Positions 33,886 through 41,297 of a stretch of DNA of 60,220 nt are shown in pieces. Both the position numbers and the translations under genes were made by a program. Location of the stretch: assembly GCA_900316515.1 (NCBI GenBank), contig ONDE01000015.1:1-60220 (forward strand). The letters are read 5' to 3'. This DNA is from an uncultured Bacteroidales bacterium (GTDB taxonomy: Bacteria > Bacteroidota > Bacteroidia > Bacteroidales > P3). Positions within the stretch are counted from its first letter, which is position 1. Each line of letters starts with the position of its first letter. Below the pieces are notes generated by a model, which worked only from the letters and a program-made list of their open reading frames with translations, did not search any database and was not told the origin of the DNA.

Positions 33886-35039
33886 CGGTAGTCTTTCAAC
33901 GAAGTCTGCATTACCTTTTGGAATGAGCGCTCGAACACTGAACGCTCGAGGTATCCGCATTGGTGCGCCAGGCGCGACATATCGTCCTGGTCGTCGGTAC
34001 GGAAGTGTTCTTTCTGTTCGTCGAGAAGTTTGATGGCATGTTCGATGCGGAGAGTGTCTATATAATCGGAGAAAGTGATGCCATGAGTGCTGTGTACGGC
34101 ATCGATAATCTCGTCCTCGGAGACGCGGAAATGGTCGGCCAACAGGTAGACCGACAGGTCGGGGTCGAGGAAGGCCTTGGAGTCGGTGACATACTCGGTG
34201 AGGTTGTGGCCGAGCGAGGCCAGACCGCGGCGCGAATTCACACCCAGGCGCTTCCTGTGTTCATTGAGGACTTCTACACCGACAGGGGTGCGGAATGCAT
34301 AGTAGCCGATGAAGAACATGACGACAGCCTGGAGTACAGCGCCTACGGCGACACCAAGGACAGGGCGCGGTGTGTTGAAGGGGTATACCACATAACTGAA
34401 TACGACAAAGAAACAGTTGAACGCAACAAAGAGGTATGTGCCAAGCAGGTCGGAACGATGCACACGGTTGACGGAGTAGTACTCGTCGAGCAAGCGGCTG
34501 AAGCGGTTGATGCGTATGAGGCTGTATATGCCTACGAAGGTGGTTTCGGCAACAATGAGGAACCAATAAAGGTAGTAGTGGACAGAGACGATGAGGTTGT
34601 AGCGCCAGCTGCCCTCGTAGAAGCGATGGGCGATACCATCACTGCCACGGATAATCCACAAACGATACATGTCGGCACCGCCGATGATGATCGACGCAGC
34701 CATTAGGGCCACCACGACACAAGCAGGTATAACGAGTACGTGGAGCCTGGTCAGCTTTGGACGTTTTTCTCCAGTCTCGGTCAGGGTGGTGACAGCGGCC
34801 AGGATGAGCGGCGGGGTGAACATTGACAGCACCATGAAGATGATGACAAGCAGGAATTCCCCTTTAAGGAAAGTGTTGAAGAAAGTACTGTAGATGATGA
34901 CCGACAGCGACATGGCCAGCAGGGCTGCCATGATGAGCCACTGGGCCCCCAAAACGCGGCGCTTGAACAAGAGCGTCACAAAGGGCCAATAGAGCGAAGA
35001 TAGGCCCAAAAGAAAATAAATCAATGCTATCGGTGTCAT
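33879..35039 (-). CDS. Membrane-bound AraC-family regulator (7TM + HTH)
   Basis: 386 residues. Six or seven hydrophobic helices fill residues 1-255 (IALIYFLLGLSSLYWPFVTLLF, WLIMAALLAMSLSVIIYS, LVIIFMVLSMFTPPLILAAV, LHVLVIPACVVVALMAAS and more). The last 100 residues are an AraC DNA-binding domain with two helix-turn-helix units (LSVYLLADHFRVSEDEIIDAVHS and MSRLAHQCGYLERSVFERSFQKV). It probably senses a membrane or periplasmic signal and controls transcription directly. The start overlaps by 4 nt the end of a shorter membrane protein with a similar N-terminus, and both follow ispG. Confidence 0.82.
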   Translation of the reverse strand: MTPIALIYFLLGLSSLYWPFVTLLFKRRVLGAQWLIMAALLAMSLSVIIYSTFFNTFLKGEFLLVIIFMVLSMFTPPLILAAVTTLTETGEKRPKLTRLHVLVIPACVVVALMAASIIIGGADMYRLWIIRGSDGIAHRFYEGSWRYNLIVSVHYYLYWFLIVAETTFVGIYSLIRINRFSRLLDEYYSVNRVHRSDLLGTYLFVAFNCFFVVFSYVVYPFNTPRPVLGVAVGAVLQAVVMFFIGYYAFRTPVGVEVLNEHRKRLGVNSRRGLASLGHNLTEYVTDSKAFLDPDLSVYLLADHFRVSEDEIIDAVHSTHGITFSDYIDTLRIEHAIKLLDEQKEHFRTDDQDDMSRLAHQCGYLERSVFERSFQKVMQTSLKDYRQ

Positions 35040-35833
35040 GATTCGATGTTTTTAGTACGTATATATTCAGCCAACATTCGTGCATCATAGTTCATGCGAT
35101 AGATAAAGCGCCCCGTAATAAACTGCAAAACGGTGAGCAGCATAGAGCATACTATGAGCCAATATTTATAGTAGTACGGTCTGAAGTCGATAGCTATGAA
35201 TGCAATGGCAGCCAAAGGCAAGAACATCCATGCGAGGATGTTGAAACCTCGGCTGTTGAAGAAGGGGGTGTTCATATTCTCGGCATAGTAGTTATTATAA
35301 CGCCTCTGGTAGTTGCGCATCTTGAAGCTGGCAATAAGGACGAGGATAAACGACATGATGACCAGCAGTGCGGGGAAAAGCCAGTGGTCCCAGAAGAGCA
35401 TGTAGTTCCATGCTCTGTCGCCGGCAATCCATGATACGTTGCCTTCGATAATAGCATAGCACATCTCCTCATAACGACGCGGGCCCAGCCAGAAAGCGCC
35501 AATGGTAAGGCCTATGATGAACAGCAGCGGTATAATGAATATACGCCGCTGTTCCAGTGTGGCACCGCGAGCCTCGGTGTGTGTGCATATACCGACATAA
35601 TACATCGGTGCACAAACCAACGAGAGCACCTCAAACATGAAGTCGTAGATGAACAACTGTCCCTCACGGCCACGGAAGAAGATGGCAAGGACCGTCATAG
35701 CAGTAGCCTCAATCAACAACATCAAGCTCAGCACAACCTGTGCCCTTGTTGGACGACGTTTAAAGACGGTCGTCACCAGCGCCCATACCGCCGATATCAA
35801 AGCGGGCAGGAAAAGAATGTAACTCCACCTCAT
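35036..35833 (-). CDS. Seven-helix membrane protein, partner/paralogue of the AraC-type sensor
   Basis: 265 residues, nearly all membrane helices (LFLPALISAVWALVTTVF, VVLSLMLLIEATAMTVLAIFF, IIPLLFIIGLTIGAFWLG, LFPALLVIMSFILVLIAS, FLPLAAIAFIAI, WLIVCSMLLTVLQFITG). The opening (ALVTTVFKRRPTRAQVVLSLMLL) parallels that of its neighbour (PFVTLLFKRRVLGAQWLIMAALL), so the two look like paralogues. This copy ends after the membrane part and lacks the HTH. It overlaps ispG by 4 nt and the next gene by 4 nt. A role as a co-sensor is inferred. Confidence 0.65.
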   Translation of the reverse strand: MRWSYILFLPALISAVWALVTTVFKRRPTRAQVVLSLMLLIEATAMTVLAIFFRGREGQLFIYDFMFEVLSLVCAPMYYVGICTHTEARGATLEQRRIFIIPLLFIIGLTIGAFWLGPRRYEEMCYAIIEGNVSWIAGDRAWNYMLFWDHWLFPALLVIMSFILVLIASFKMRNYQRRYNNYYAENMNTPFFNSRGFNILAWMFLPLAAIAFIAIDFRPYYYKYWLIVCSMLLTVLQFITGRFIYRMNYDARMLAEYIRTKNIES

Positions 35834-36963
35834 ATCTTTCTATCGTTTTCTATGAATTTGACTAATTCGTCGACGGCATCTCTCTGGTCGATGTCGCGCT
35901 TGACGATTTCTTTGCCTTTGTAGAGGGTGATCTTCCCATGGCCGGAACCCACGTAGCCGTAGTCGGCGTCGGCCATCTCGCCGGGGCCGTTGACTATGCA
36001 GCCCATCACGCCTATCTTCACGCCCACCAGGTGCTTCGTCTTTTCTTTTATCTCACGCAACGCCGTTTGTATGTCGTACTGCGTACGGCCGCACGAGGGG
36101 CAGGCGATGTATTCGGGCTGCGTGATGCGGGCGCCGACGGCCTGCAGGATGTCGTAGGCAATGGGCATCTCGGCCTCGGGGTCCTCGGTGAGGGAGACGC
36201 GCACGGTGTCGCCGATGCCGTCGAGCAGCAGGGCGCCGATGCCGGCGGCTGATTTGAGGCGGCCCTGCATGCCGTCGCCCGCCTCGGTGACGCCGAGGTG
36301 TATCGGGTAATCCATGCCGAGAGCGTGCATCTTCTGCACGAAGAGGCGCGTGCTATCGACCATCACCTTCACGTTGCTGGCCTTCATCGAGAAGACGAGG
36401 TCGTGGTAGTCCTGCTCTTCGCAGACGCGGGCGAACTCGATGGCGCTCTGCGCCATACCCTCGGGCGTGTTGCCGTAGCGGCTCATGATGCGCTCGGAGA
36501 GCGAACCGTGATTGGTGCCGATACGCATGGCGGTGTGGTGCGCCTTGCAGATGTCAATCAGGGTGGCCATCCTCTCCCCTATCCTTTTCAGCTCGTCGTT
36601 GTATTCCTGCTCGGTGAACTCCAGCTTGCCGGTATTGCGGTCGGTGTAGTTGCCCGGGTTGACGCGTACCTTCTCCACCAGCGTGGCGGCCACCTCGGCG
36701 GCACGGGGGTTGAAGTGGATGTCGGCCACCAGCGGCACCTCGCAGCCGCGCTTCAGCAGCTCCTCCTTGATGCGGCCGAGGTTCTCGGCAGCCTTCACGT
36801 CGGGTGCGGTAATGCGCACCAGCTCGCAGCCCGCCTCCACCATGCGGAGCGCCTGCTCCACGGTGGCGCGGGTGTCAATCGTGTCGGTATTCGTCATGCT
36901 CTGCACGCGGACAGGTGCTCCCCCGCCCAGCGTCAGTTTCCCTATATGTATCTGTCTGCTCAT
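35830..36963 (-). CDS. ispG: 4-hydroxy-3-methylbut-2-enyl diphosphate synthase
   Basis: 377 residues. IspG makes HMBPP from MEcPP in the MEP isoprenoid pathway with a [4Fe-4S] cluster. The TIM barrel is recognisable (VRVQSMTNTDTIDTRATV, VPLVADIHFNPRAAEVAA, RIGTNHGSLSERIMSRYG, HLGVTEAGDGMQGRLKSA, IGDTVRVSLTEDPEAEMP). The cluster domain has Cys288, Cys291, Cys322 and Glu329 (CPSCGRTQYDIQ, GCIVNGPGE). The barrel and C-terminus resemble the long (about 600-residue) plant/Bacteroidota type, but the large insert between them is missing. It heads an operon with two membrane proteins by ATGA overlaps. The ATG is 36963. Confidence 0.95.
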   Translation of the reverse strand: MSRQIHIGKLTLGGGAPVRVQSMTNTDTIDTRATVEQALRMVEAGCELVRITAPDVKAAENLGRIKEELLKRGCEVPLVADIHFNPRAAEVAATLVEKVRVNPGNYTDRNTGKLEFTEQEYNDELKRIGERMATLIDICKAHHTAMRIGTNHGSLSERIMSRYGNTPEGMAQSAIEFARVCEEQDYHDLVFSMKASNVKVMVDSTRLFVQKMHALGMDYPIHLGVTEAGDGMQGRLKSAAGIGALLLDGIGDTVRVSLTEDPEAEMPIAYDILQAVGARITQPEYIACPSCGRTQYDIQTALREIKEKTKHLVGVKIGVMGCIVNGPGEMADADYGYVGSGHGKITLYKGKEIVKRDIDQRDAVDELVKFIENDRKI

Positions 36964-37036
36964 TGGACTATTGTTTGTTTATACTCTCCTTAACTTTTAT
37001 ACTTAATCGTTTAATCTAAAGAAAGAATATAATATA

Positions 37037-38077
37037 TTAGAAATATCTATGAGTGTATTGTGCGTATTTTTTTACCTTTCTTATCTTTTCAGGGTCATAT
37101 TTAGATTTGGGAGCAATTATCTTATGCATAGTTGTAGCATCCTCTTTCTTTTGGAAAATCAAAAAAAACGATGCATCTTTCTCCAGTTTCTTAAATTTTA
37201 CTTCCACTTGATATCGTTGGACATAATAAACTCGATTATTACAAGAATATCTCATGTCTGGGCCTCCATCAAGTCTTGTGTACATCCACGACGAACTCTC
37301 GATATCATAGTCACGAGTATCCCAATCTGCATAATGGATAACCCACGTTTCTTTGACAGAGATGTCTTTGTATGGAACGTACAAAATATGATTATTATCT
37401 TCTAGTACTAATCCCTTATTATAAAAAATCACTTGCCAATCAATGCCACTACTCTTAAGTGATAATGACTGTGGTTTTTCAAGTCCTTTGTGGAAGTTTG
37501 CCATTTGTTTTCTAAGGACAATACCTTCCTGAAGTGTATCACTTTTTGTTTGGTCCGAAAAAATGACAAATGCTTTTCCAATAATTATTTTACCACCAAT
37601 TGGCTTCCCAATGGTTTTCTCTTCAAAAATATGGAATGATGAGATAAATTGCTCTTTCCTCAATATTTTATATTCTAACGCACTTATTATTCTCTTTCTT
37701 TTGCCTAATAGTAAAAAATAGTGGCGAACAGATTTCAGTTTTGTTTTGAGCAAGGATAACTCATTTTTCTGTTTTGATAATATCGATATTCTTTGAGATA
37801 ATTCTGGATAATATCCTATTAAAGAATTAATGAGATTATGAGGTTCTGATGGTAATGATTTTGGTGGTTGTAGTGATTTAGTATTATATGATGGTGAATA
37901 TTTGGGAGTGCTCGTATCTACATTATTTGCCAATTTTATTAGCTCTCCGAGAATAACAATTGGAGCCACCAAAGCCCTCGCAGTTAGATTCAACCCCCAG
38001 TTGTAGTATCTTTTGTCACCGACACCACTCCATCTGTGAGTTCTTCCTCTATTATTTCCATTGTACCCCATTGTCAT
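37037..38077 (-). CDS. AT-rich hypothetical protein
   Basis: 346 residues, not recognised. One hydrophobic segment near residues 30-45 (LTARALVAPIVILGELIKLA) follows a Gly/Arg/Asn-rich start. The middle is Lys-rich with probable helices (LSKQKNELSLLKTKLKSVRHYFLLLGKRKRIISALEY). The C-terminal half has beta-rich stretches (WQVIFYNKGLVLEDNNHILYVPYKDI, YVQRYQVEVKFKKLEKDASFFLIFQ). Base composition and codons are clearly more AT-rich than those of ispG or rsmI beside it, which suggests foreign origin. It has no operon partner. A 41-bp-period array lies upstream of its start. Confidence 0.7.
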   Translation of the reverse strand: MTMGYNGNNRGRTHRWSGVGDKRYYNWGLNLTARALVAPIVILGELIKLANNVDTSTPKYSPSYNTKSLQPPKSLPSEPHNLINSLIGYYPELSQRISILSKQKNELSLLKTKLKSVRHYFLLLGKRKRIISALEYKILRKEQFISSFHIFEEKTIGKPIGGKIIIGKAFVIFSDQTKSDTLQEGIVLRKQMANFHKGLEKPQSLSLKSSGIDWQVIFYNKGLVLEDNNHILYVPYKDISVKETWVIHYADWDTRDYDIESSSWMYTRLDGGPDMRYSCNNRVYYVQRYQVEVKFKKLEKDASFFLIFQKKEDATTMHKIIAPKSKYDPEKIRKVKKYAQYTHRYF

Positions 38078-38188
38078 TCACCTTATAAAGCATTGAAATT
38101 ATCGCAATATCGCCGCGTATATCAACAATAACTTCTTCATCGTCTGTGTCTGTTTGTTGTCGTTGTGCAATTCATTGTTTCATTCATG

Positions 38189-38396
38189 CAATTTCACCGC
38201 GCATATATGCGGGGGGCACTTCCGGACTGAAAATTGACCGCGCATATATGCGGAGCGCATTACTCGGCTGAAAATCGACCCCGCATAGATGCGGAGAGCA
38301 TTGCTCGGCTGAAAATTGACCTCGCATATATGCGGGACGCATTTACTGGGCCGTTTCATGACCCCGCATATATGCGCGGCACATTTACCGGCCCCG
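38189..38396. repeat. Tandem array, 41-bp period, five units with a central palindrome
   Basis: Five diverged units. Each has GCATATATGC (or GCATAGATGC in unit 3) at 38201, 38242, 38283, 38324 and 38366, flanked by GACC on the left and C/G-rich sequence on the right. Spacing is 41, 41, 41 and 42 bp, close to four DNA turns, so the dyads would face the same side. It takes up much of the 371-bp gap 38078-38448; I see no gene there. Short open frames across it (PHICAV-like repeats) shift frame every unit and are not coding. Confidence 0.85.
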
Positions 38397-38448
38397 ATGC
38401 CCCTCCCGCATCCCTGCATGGCTATGTCTCCCATCCGTGTCATCCTTG

Positions 38449-38811
38449 CTACGATATGCGGGCGATGGTTCTCTGCAGGCTCAGCACTTGGCTCTTGAGC
38501 TGCTTTATCTGGTCCTGTAGGTTGGCGTTCTGGCTGCGGAGCTTGCGGTTCTCCTCTATCAGCTCGTACTGCGTCGGCTCACGGTGCTCTTCTTTCGCCT
38601 TCTGCTCCACGCTCCGGCCGATGGTCTCGTCGTTGAACACCTGTCCCACTTTGCCTTGGTCGGCCATGCGGATAAGTTCATTGGGCGCGAACGGCATGTC
38701 GAAGCCGCTCTCGTCCTCAACGAACACCTGCCCGCCCTGTATCTTCTTTACGATTCCCCCTCCCACAGAGTTGAGGAACTTCACTTTGTCGCCTATTTCA
38801 AATTGTGCCAT
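38449..38811 (-). CDS. Small KOW-like/DUF2027-N-terminal-like coiled-coil protein
   Basis: 120 residues. The first 50 (FEIGDKVKFLNSVGGGIVKKIQGGQVFVEDESGFDMPF) resemble the N-terminal SH3/KOW-like part of DUF2027 proteins of Bacteroidota. The last 45 (YELIEENRKLRSQNANLQDQIKQLKSQVLSLQRTIARI) form a coiled coil, so it may dimerise. Full DUF2027 proteins are longer and continue with other domains; this is a short version. It has its own promoter on the minus strand. Function unknown. Confidence 0.8.
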   Translation of the reverse strand: MAQFEIGDKVKFLNSVGGGIVKKIQGGQVFVEDESGFDMPFAPNELIRMADQGKVGQVFNDETIGRSVEQKAKEEHREPTQYELIEENRKLRSQNANLQDQIKQLKSQVLSLQRTIARIS

Positions 38812-38831
38812 ATTCGATTGTTTTTAGACTG

Positions 38832-38839
38832 CAAAGATA
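38832..38839 (-). promoter_or_regulatory. Promoter -7 box of the DUF2027-like gene
   Basis: TATCTTTG on the minus strand (38839 to 38832), about 21 bp upstream of the ATG at 38811. Confidence 0.6.
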
Positions 38840-38868
38840 CTGCTTTTTTGCGACATACGGAAAAATAT

Positions 38869-38899
38869 TTTGTCACATTACCAAAAGTTTGTACTTTTG
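38869..38899 (+). promoter_or_regulatory. Consensus promoter of the RsmI-like gene
   Basis: TTTG (38869-38872), 19 bp, TACTTTTG (38892-38899). This is a full match to the Bacteroidota consensus, 29 bp before the ATG at 38928. Confidence 0.8.
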
Positions 38900-38927
38900 C
38901 ACATGAATTACAACATATAAGGACTCT

Positions 38928-39638
38928 ATGAATGGACGACTGATACTTTTCCCCGTTCCAATCGGCGCCGAAGATATTGCCTCTTCCCTACCCTCTGCCA
39001 ACAGCGAATTGCTGGCCTCGTGCCACACTTTCATAGTCGAGGAGCTGCGCACGGCGCGCCGTTTCCTCAAGAAGGCAGGCTACCCCTACCCTATCGACGA
39101 CACACAGTTTTTTGAGCTCAACGAGCATACCTCACACGAAGAGATTGGCAACTATCTGGATGCCATAGAGCGCGGCGAGAACATCGGCCTGCTGAGCGAG
39201 GCCGGATTGCCCTGTGTGGCCGACCCGGGGGCGATGATTACCCGCGTGGCGCAACGGCGTGGCATCGAGGTGGTGCCGCTCGTGGGGCCATCGTCGCTCA
39301 TGCTGGCGCTGATGGCCAGCGGCTTCAACGGACAGTCGTTCGCCTTCAACGGCTATCTGCCTGTCGACAAGTCGAAACGCGCCGCCGCCATCCGCCACCT
39401 CGAGGAGCGCCTGCACCGCGAGCACCAGACGCAGATATTCATAGAAGCCCCCTACCGCAACAACCAGATGCTCGAGGCTCTGAGCTCTGTGCTCCAGCCC
39501 AATACCATGATCTGCGTGGCCTGCGACCTCACGCTGCCGACGCAGTACATCCGCGCTCTTTCCGCTGCCCGATGGCAAAAAGAGCGCGAGAAAGTGAACC
39601 TGCACAAAAGAAATACAGTCTTCTTGATAGGAGAATAG
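38928..39638 (+). CDS. RsmI-type tetrapyrrole-methylase-fold SAM methyltransferase
   Basis: 236 residues. The fold shows in LILFPVPIGAEDI at the N-terminus, the SAM-site loop GLLSEAGLPCVADPG (GLISDAGTPxISDPG in RsmI), VVPLVGPSSLMLALMASGF and FAFNGYLPVDKSKR. RsmI methylates the 2'-OH of C1402 in 16S rRNA. This protein belongs to a shorter, diverged branch (SEAGLP instead of SDAGTP; little C-terminal extension), so the substrate may differ. It has a consensus promoter. It converges on rluB, with an octamer-like CTCC-rich repeat between their ends. Confidence 0.8.
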   Translation: MNGRLILFPVPIGAEDIASSLPSANSELLASCHTFIVEELRTARRFLKKAGYPYPIDDTQFFELNEHTSHEEIGNYLDAIERGENIGLLSEAGLPCVADPGAMITRVAQRRGIEVVPLVGPSSLMLALMASGFNGQSFAFNGYLPVDKSKRAAAIRHLEERLHREHQTQIFIEAPYRNNQMLEALSSVLQPNTMICVACDLTLPTQYIRALSAARWQKEREKVNLHKRNTVFLIGE

Positions 39639-39683
39639 AACTATTGTCTTATCTCCTTATCTCCTGACTCCTTTTCTCCTTAA

Positions 39684-40634
39684 TTATATCATTTTGAGGA
39701 AGCCCACCTCTTTCTCAGTCAGTTCTCTCCAGCGGCCGCGGGGGAGGTCTTTCTTGGTGAGGCCGGCGAAGGTGGTGCGGTCGAGCTTGTGGACCTCGTA
39801 GCCGAGGGCTTCAAACAAGCGGCGCACAATGCGGTTGCGGCCGCTGTGCAGCTCGACGCCCACGATGCGTTTGTCGATAGTCTTGCCGACGGCGGCATAC
39901 TGTATATCGTCCACATGCATGGGACCATCCTCCAGTTCTATGCCCTCAAGGAGTTTCTTCATGTCCTCCTTGGTGACGGGCTTGTTGAGCTCCACCTGGT
40001 AGATCTTGTAGACCTGCGTGGAGGGGTGCGTCAGCTTCTTGGCCAGCTCGCCGTCGTTGGTGAAGAGCAGCAGGCCGGTGGTGGCGCGATCGAGACGGCC
40101 GACGGGATAGATGCGCTCGGCGCAGCAGCCGTCCATGAGCATCATCACCGTGCGGCGCTCCTGCGGGTCGTCGGTGGTGGTGATGAAGCCCTTGGGCTTG
40201 TTGAGGAGGAAGTAGCGCAGACGCTCCGAGCGGAGCTTCTCGCCGCCGTAGCTTACCTCGTCGCCGGGCATCACCTGATAGCCCATCTCGGTGACCACCT
40301 TGCCGTTCACCTTCACGCTGCCGGCGGCAATCAGTTCGTCGGCCTCGCGGCGCGAGCAGATGCCCGCATGTGCGATGTACTTGTTGAGGCGCACGGCTCC
40401 CTCGGCGTGGGGTTCCTTGGGTTTTTGGGGAGCAACAGGTTTGCGGGTGGCCGGACGGCTTGCCCTGGCAGGCCTAGTGCTTCTAGAATCTCTAGAGAAT
40501 CTAGATTCACTAGAACTTCTAGTTTCCTTAGAGCTTCTAGATTCTCTAGTCTCTTTGGTCGCCCTGGTCGTCCGGGGCTTCTTCTCTGTCTTGTTTTCCT
40601 TGGTCGGTCTGCTGTTGTCTTTCTTCTGTATCAT
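39684..40634 (-). CDS. RsuA/RluB-family pseudouridine synthase with a low-complexity N-terminus
   Basis: About 316 residues from the ATG at 40634 (MIQKKDNSRPTKEN). A basic Ser/Arg/Lys/Thr-rich tail of about 75 residues comes first. An S4 domain follows (VRLNKYIAHAGICSRREADELI), then the catalytic domain with the Asp in GRLDRATTGLLLFTNDGEL, KIYQVELNKPV and SGRNRIVRRLFEALGYEV. It would isomerise a uridine in rRNA, probably 23S. The tail is encoded by a 9-bp repeat (40474-40554). The frame extends upstream to 40727, but that part overlaps the next gene's codons. Confidence 0.9.
   Translation of the reverse strand: MIQKKDNSRPTKENKTEKKPRTTRATKETRESRSSKETRSSSESRFSRDSRSTRPARASRPATRKPVAPQKPKEPHAEGAVRLNKYIAHAGICSRREADELIAAGSVKVNGKVVTEMGYQVMPGDEVSYGGEKLRSERLRYFLLNKPKGFITTTDDPQERRTVMMLMDGCCAERIYPVGRLDRATTGLLLFTNDGELAKKLTHPSTQVYKIYQVELNKPVTKEDMKKLLEGIELEDGPMHVDDIQYAAVGKTIDKRIVGVELHSGRNRIVRRLFEALGYEVHKLDRTTFAGLTKKDLPRGRWRELTEKEVGFLKMI
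40474..40554 (-). repeat. Intragenic 9-bp tandem repeat (CTAGA core, 9 units)
   Basis: Nine units begin with CTAG or TTAG every 9 bp from 40474 to 40554. On the coding strand they give a three-residue rhythm rich in Arg and Ser (RES-RSS-KET-RSS). The period is a multiple of 3, so copy-number change would alter tail length without a frameshift. Confidence 0.9.
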
Positions 40635-41142
40635 TGTTGTCTGTTTTTTGTTTCGTAGTAGCAGTTCGCTCCCTTTCGGTCGCGCACTTCCATTCTTCCA
40701 GTTCCTCGATGGCGCGGTGGTGGCCACCGAAGTGCATCACGTAAGGCCAGGCGTATTCCTTGTCCTGGTAGTCGAGGAACTTCTCCGTCTCACGGGCCAG
40801 CATGAGGAATATCTCGAGGCGGTGCGTGAGGAGCCACTTGACGGCGGGGATGTTGCGGCGCGCCGCGAGGGCATACATCATGTTCACCTTGGTGAGGTTG
40901 CGCTGCACCCACTCCTGCGCCTTCTCGTCGCCATCACAGGCGTTGCTGAGGATGGCCAGCCATGCGAAGTCGTGCTTGAAGAGCCACACCATGGCGTCGT
41001 CGTCGCCACGGATGGCGTTGCTGAAAGCCGCCAGCTCGGGGTGCGGCCCCTCCACCAGCACCTTGAAGAAGTCGGTCCTTCCCTCGACACTCTTCACCAG
41101 CGCCAGCAGCAGTTTCACATCGTATTGTTCCAAGCCTTGCAT
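40546..41142 (-). CDS. Conserved-looking hypothetical protein overlapping rluB
   Basis: 198 residues, not firmly recognised. The first 155 are mostly helical with no membrane segment (YDVKLLLALVKSVEGRTDFFKVL, MVWLFKHDFAWLAILSNACDGDEKAQEWVQRN, IPAVKWLLTHRLEIFLMLARETEKFLDY), looking like a helical-repeat fold. The last 40 are Gln/Asp/Glu/Lys-rich. This tail shares 89 nt in another frame with the rluB start (40634), so either the overlap is real or one tail has shifted. Three 15-bp iterons lie just upstream of its ATG and may control it. Confidence 0.7.
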   Translation of the reverse strand: MQGLEQYDVKLLLALVKSVEGRTDFFKVLVEGPHPELAAFSNAIRGDDDAMVWLFKHDFAWLAILSNACDGDEKAQEWVQRNLTKVNMMYALAARRNIPAVKWLLTHRLEIFLMLARETEKFLDYQDKEYAWPYVMHFGGHHRAIEELEEWKCATERERTATTKQKTDNNDTEERQQQTDQGKQDREEAPDDQGDQRD

Positions 41143-41154
41143 GCCTTACCTGAA

Positions 41155-41213
41155 CGTTAATTGCCGTAAATGTACCGTTAATTATCGTAAAATATTCTCG
41201 TTAATTAACGTAA
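41155..41213 (-). promoter_or_regulatory. Three 15-bp iterons (CGTTAATTnnCGTAA)
   Basis: Copies at 41155-41169, 41176-41190 and 41199-41213, spaced 21 and 23 bp (about two helix turns). The third contains the perfect dyad CGTTAATTAACG. The set starts 13 bp upstream of the hypothetical gene's ATG and ends 48 bp before the small-RNA promoter, so it could serve as an operator for either. Confidence 0.7.
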
Positions 41214-41260
41214 TTTTCTGTTGGATATTGCTTCTTTCACACCCTCTGCGGAAAATAAAT

Positions 41261-41291
41261 TTTGTCACCTCGCAGAATTGTAGTATCTTTG
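41261..41291 (+). promoter_or_regulatory. Consensus promoter of the structured small RNA
   Basis: TTTG (41261-41264), 19 bp, TATCTTTG (41284-41291). No start codon with a convincing frame follows for 230 bp; a rod-like RNA does. Confidence 0.8.
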
Positions 41292-41297
41292 CAGTCG

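Noticed and set aside
38189..38396. CRISPR array
   Set aside because: The whole 41-bp unit is repeated; there are no distinct spacers alternating with constant repeats, and no cas genes are near. The same applies to 42485-42703.
38180..38443. Minus-strand ORF with repeated PHICAV/RIYAGS/AYMRGQ peptides
   Set aside because: The 41-bp period shifts frame at each unit, so the peptides are the same DNA read in three frames, not a repeat protein.
38234..38827. 197-codon plus-strand ORF
   Set aside because: It begins in the 41-bp array and then runs antisense to the DUF2027-like gene, which has a promoter and a recognisable fold.
40635..40727. Upstream extension of rluB to 40727
   Set aside because: The added residues lie opposite the well-formed coding part of the 198-residue gene in another frame, and the protein beginning at 40634 is complete.
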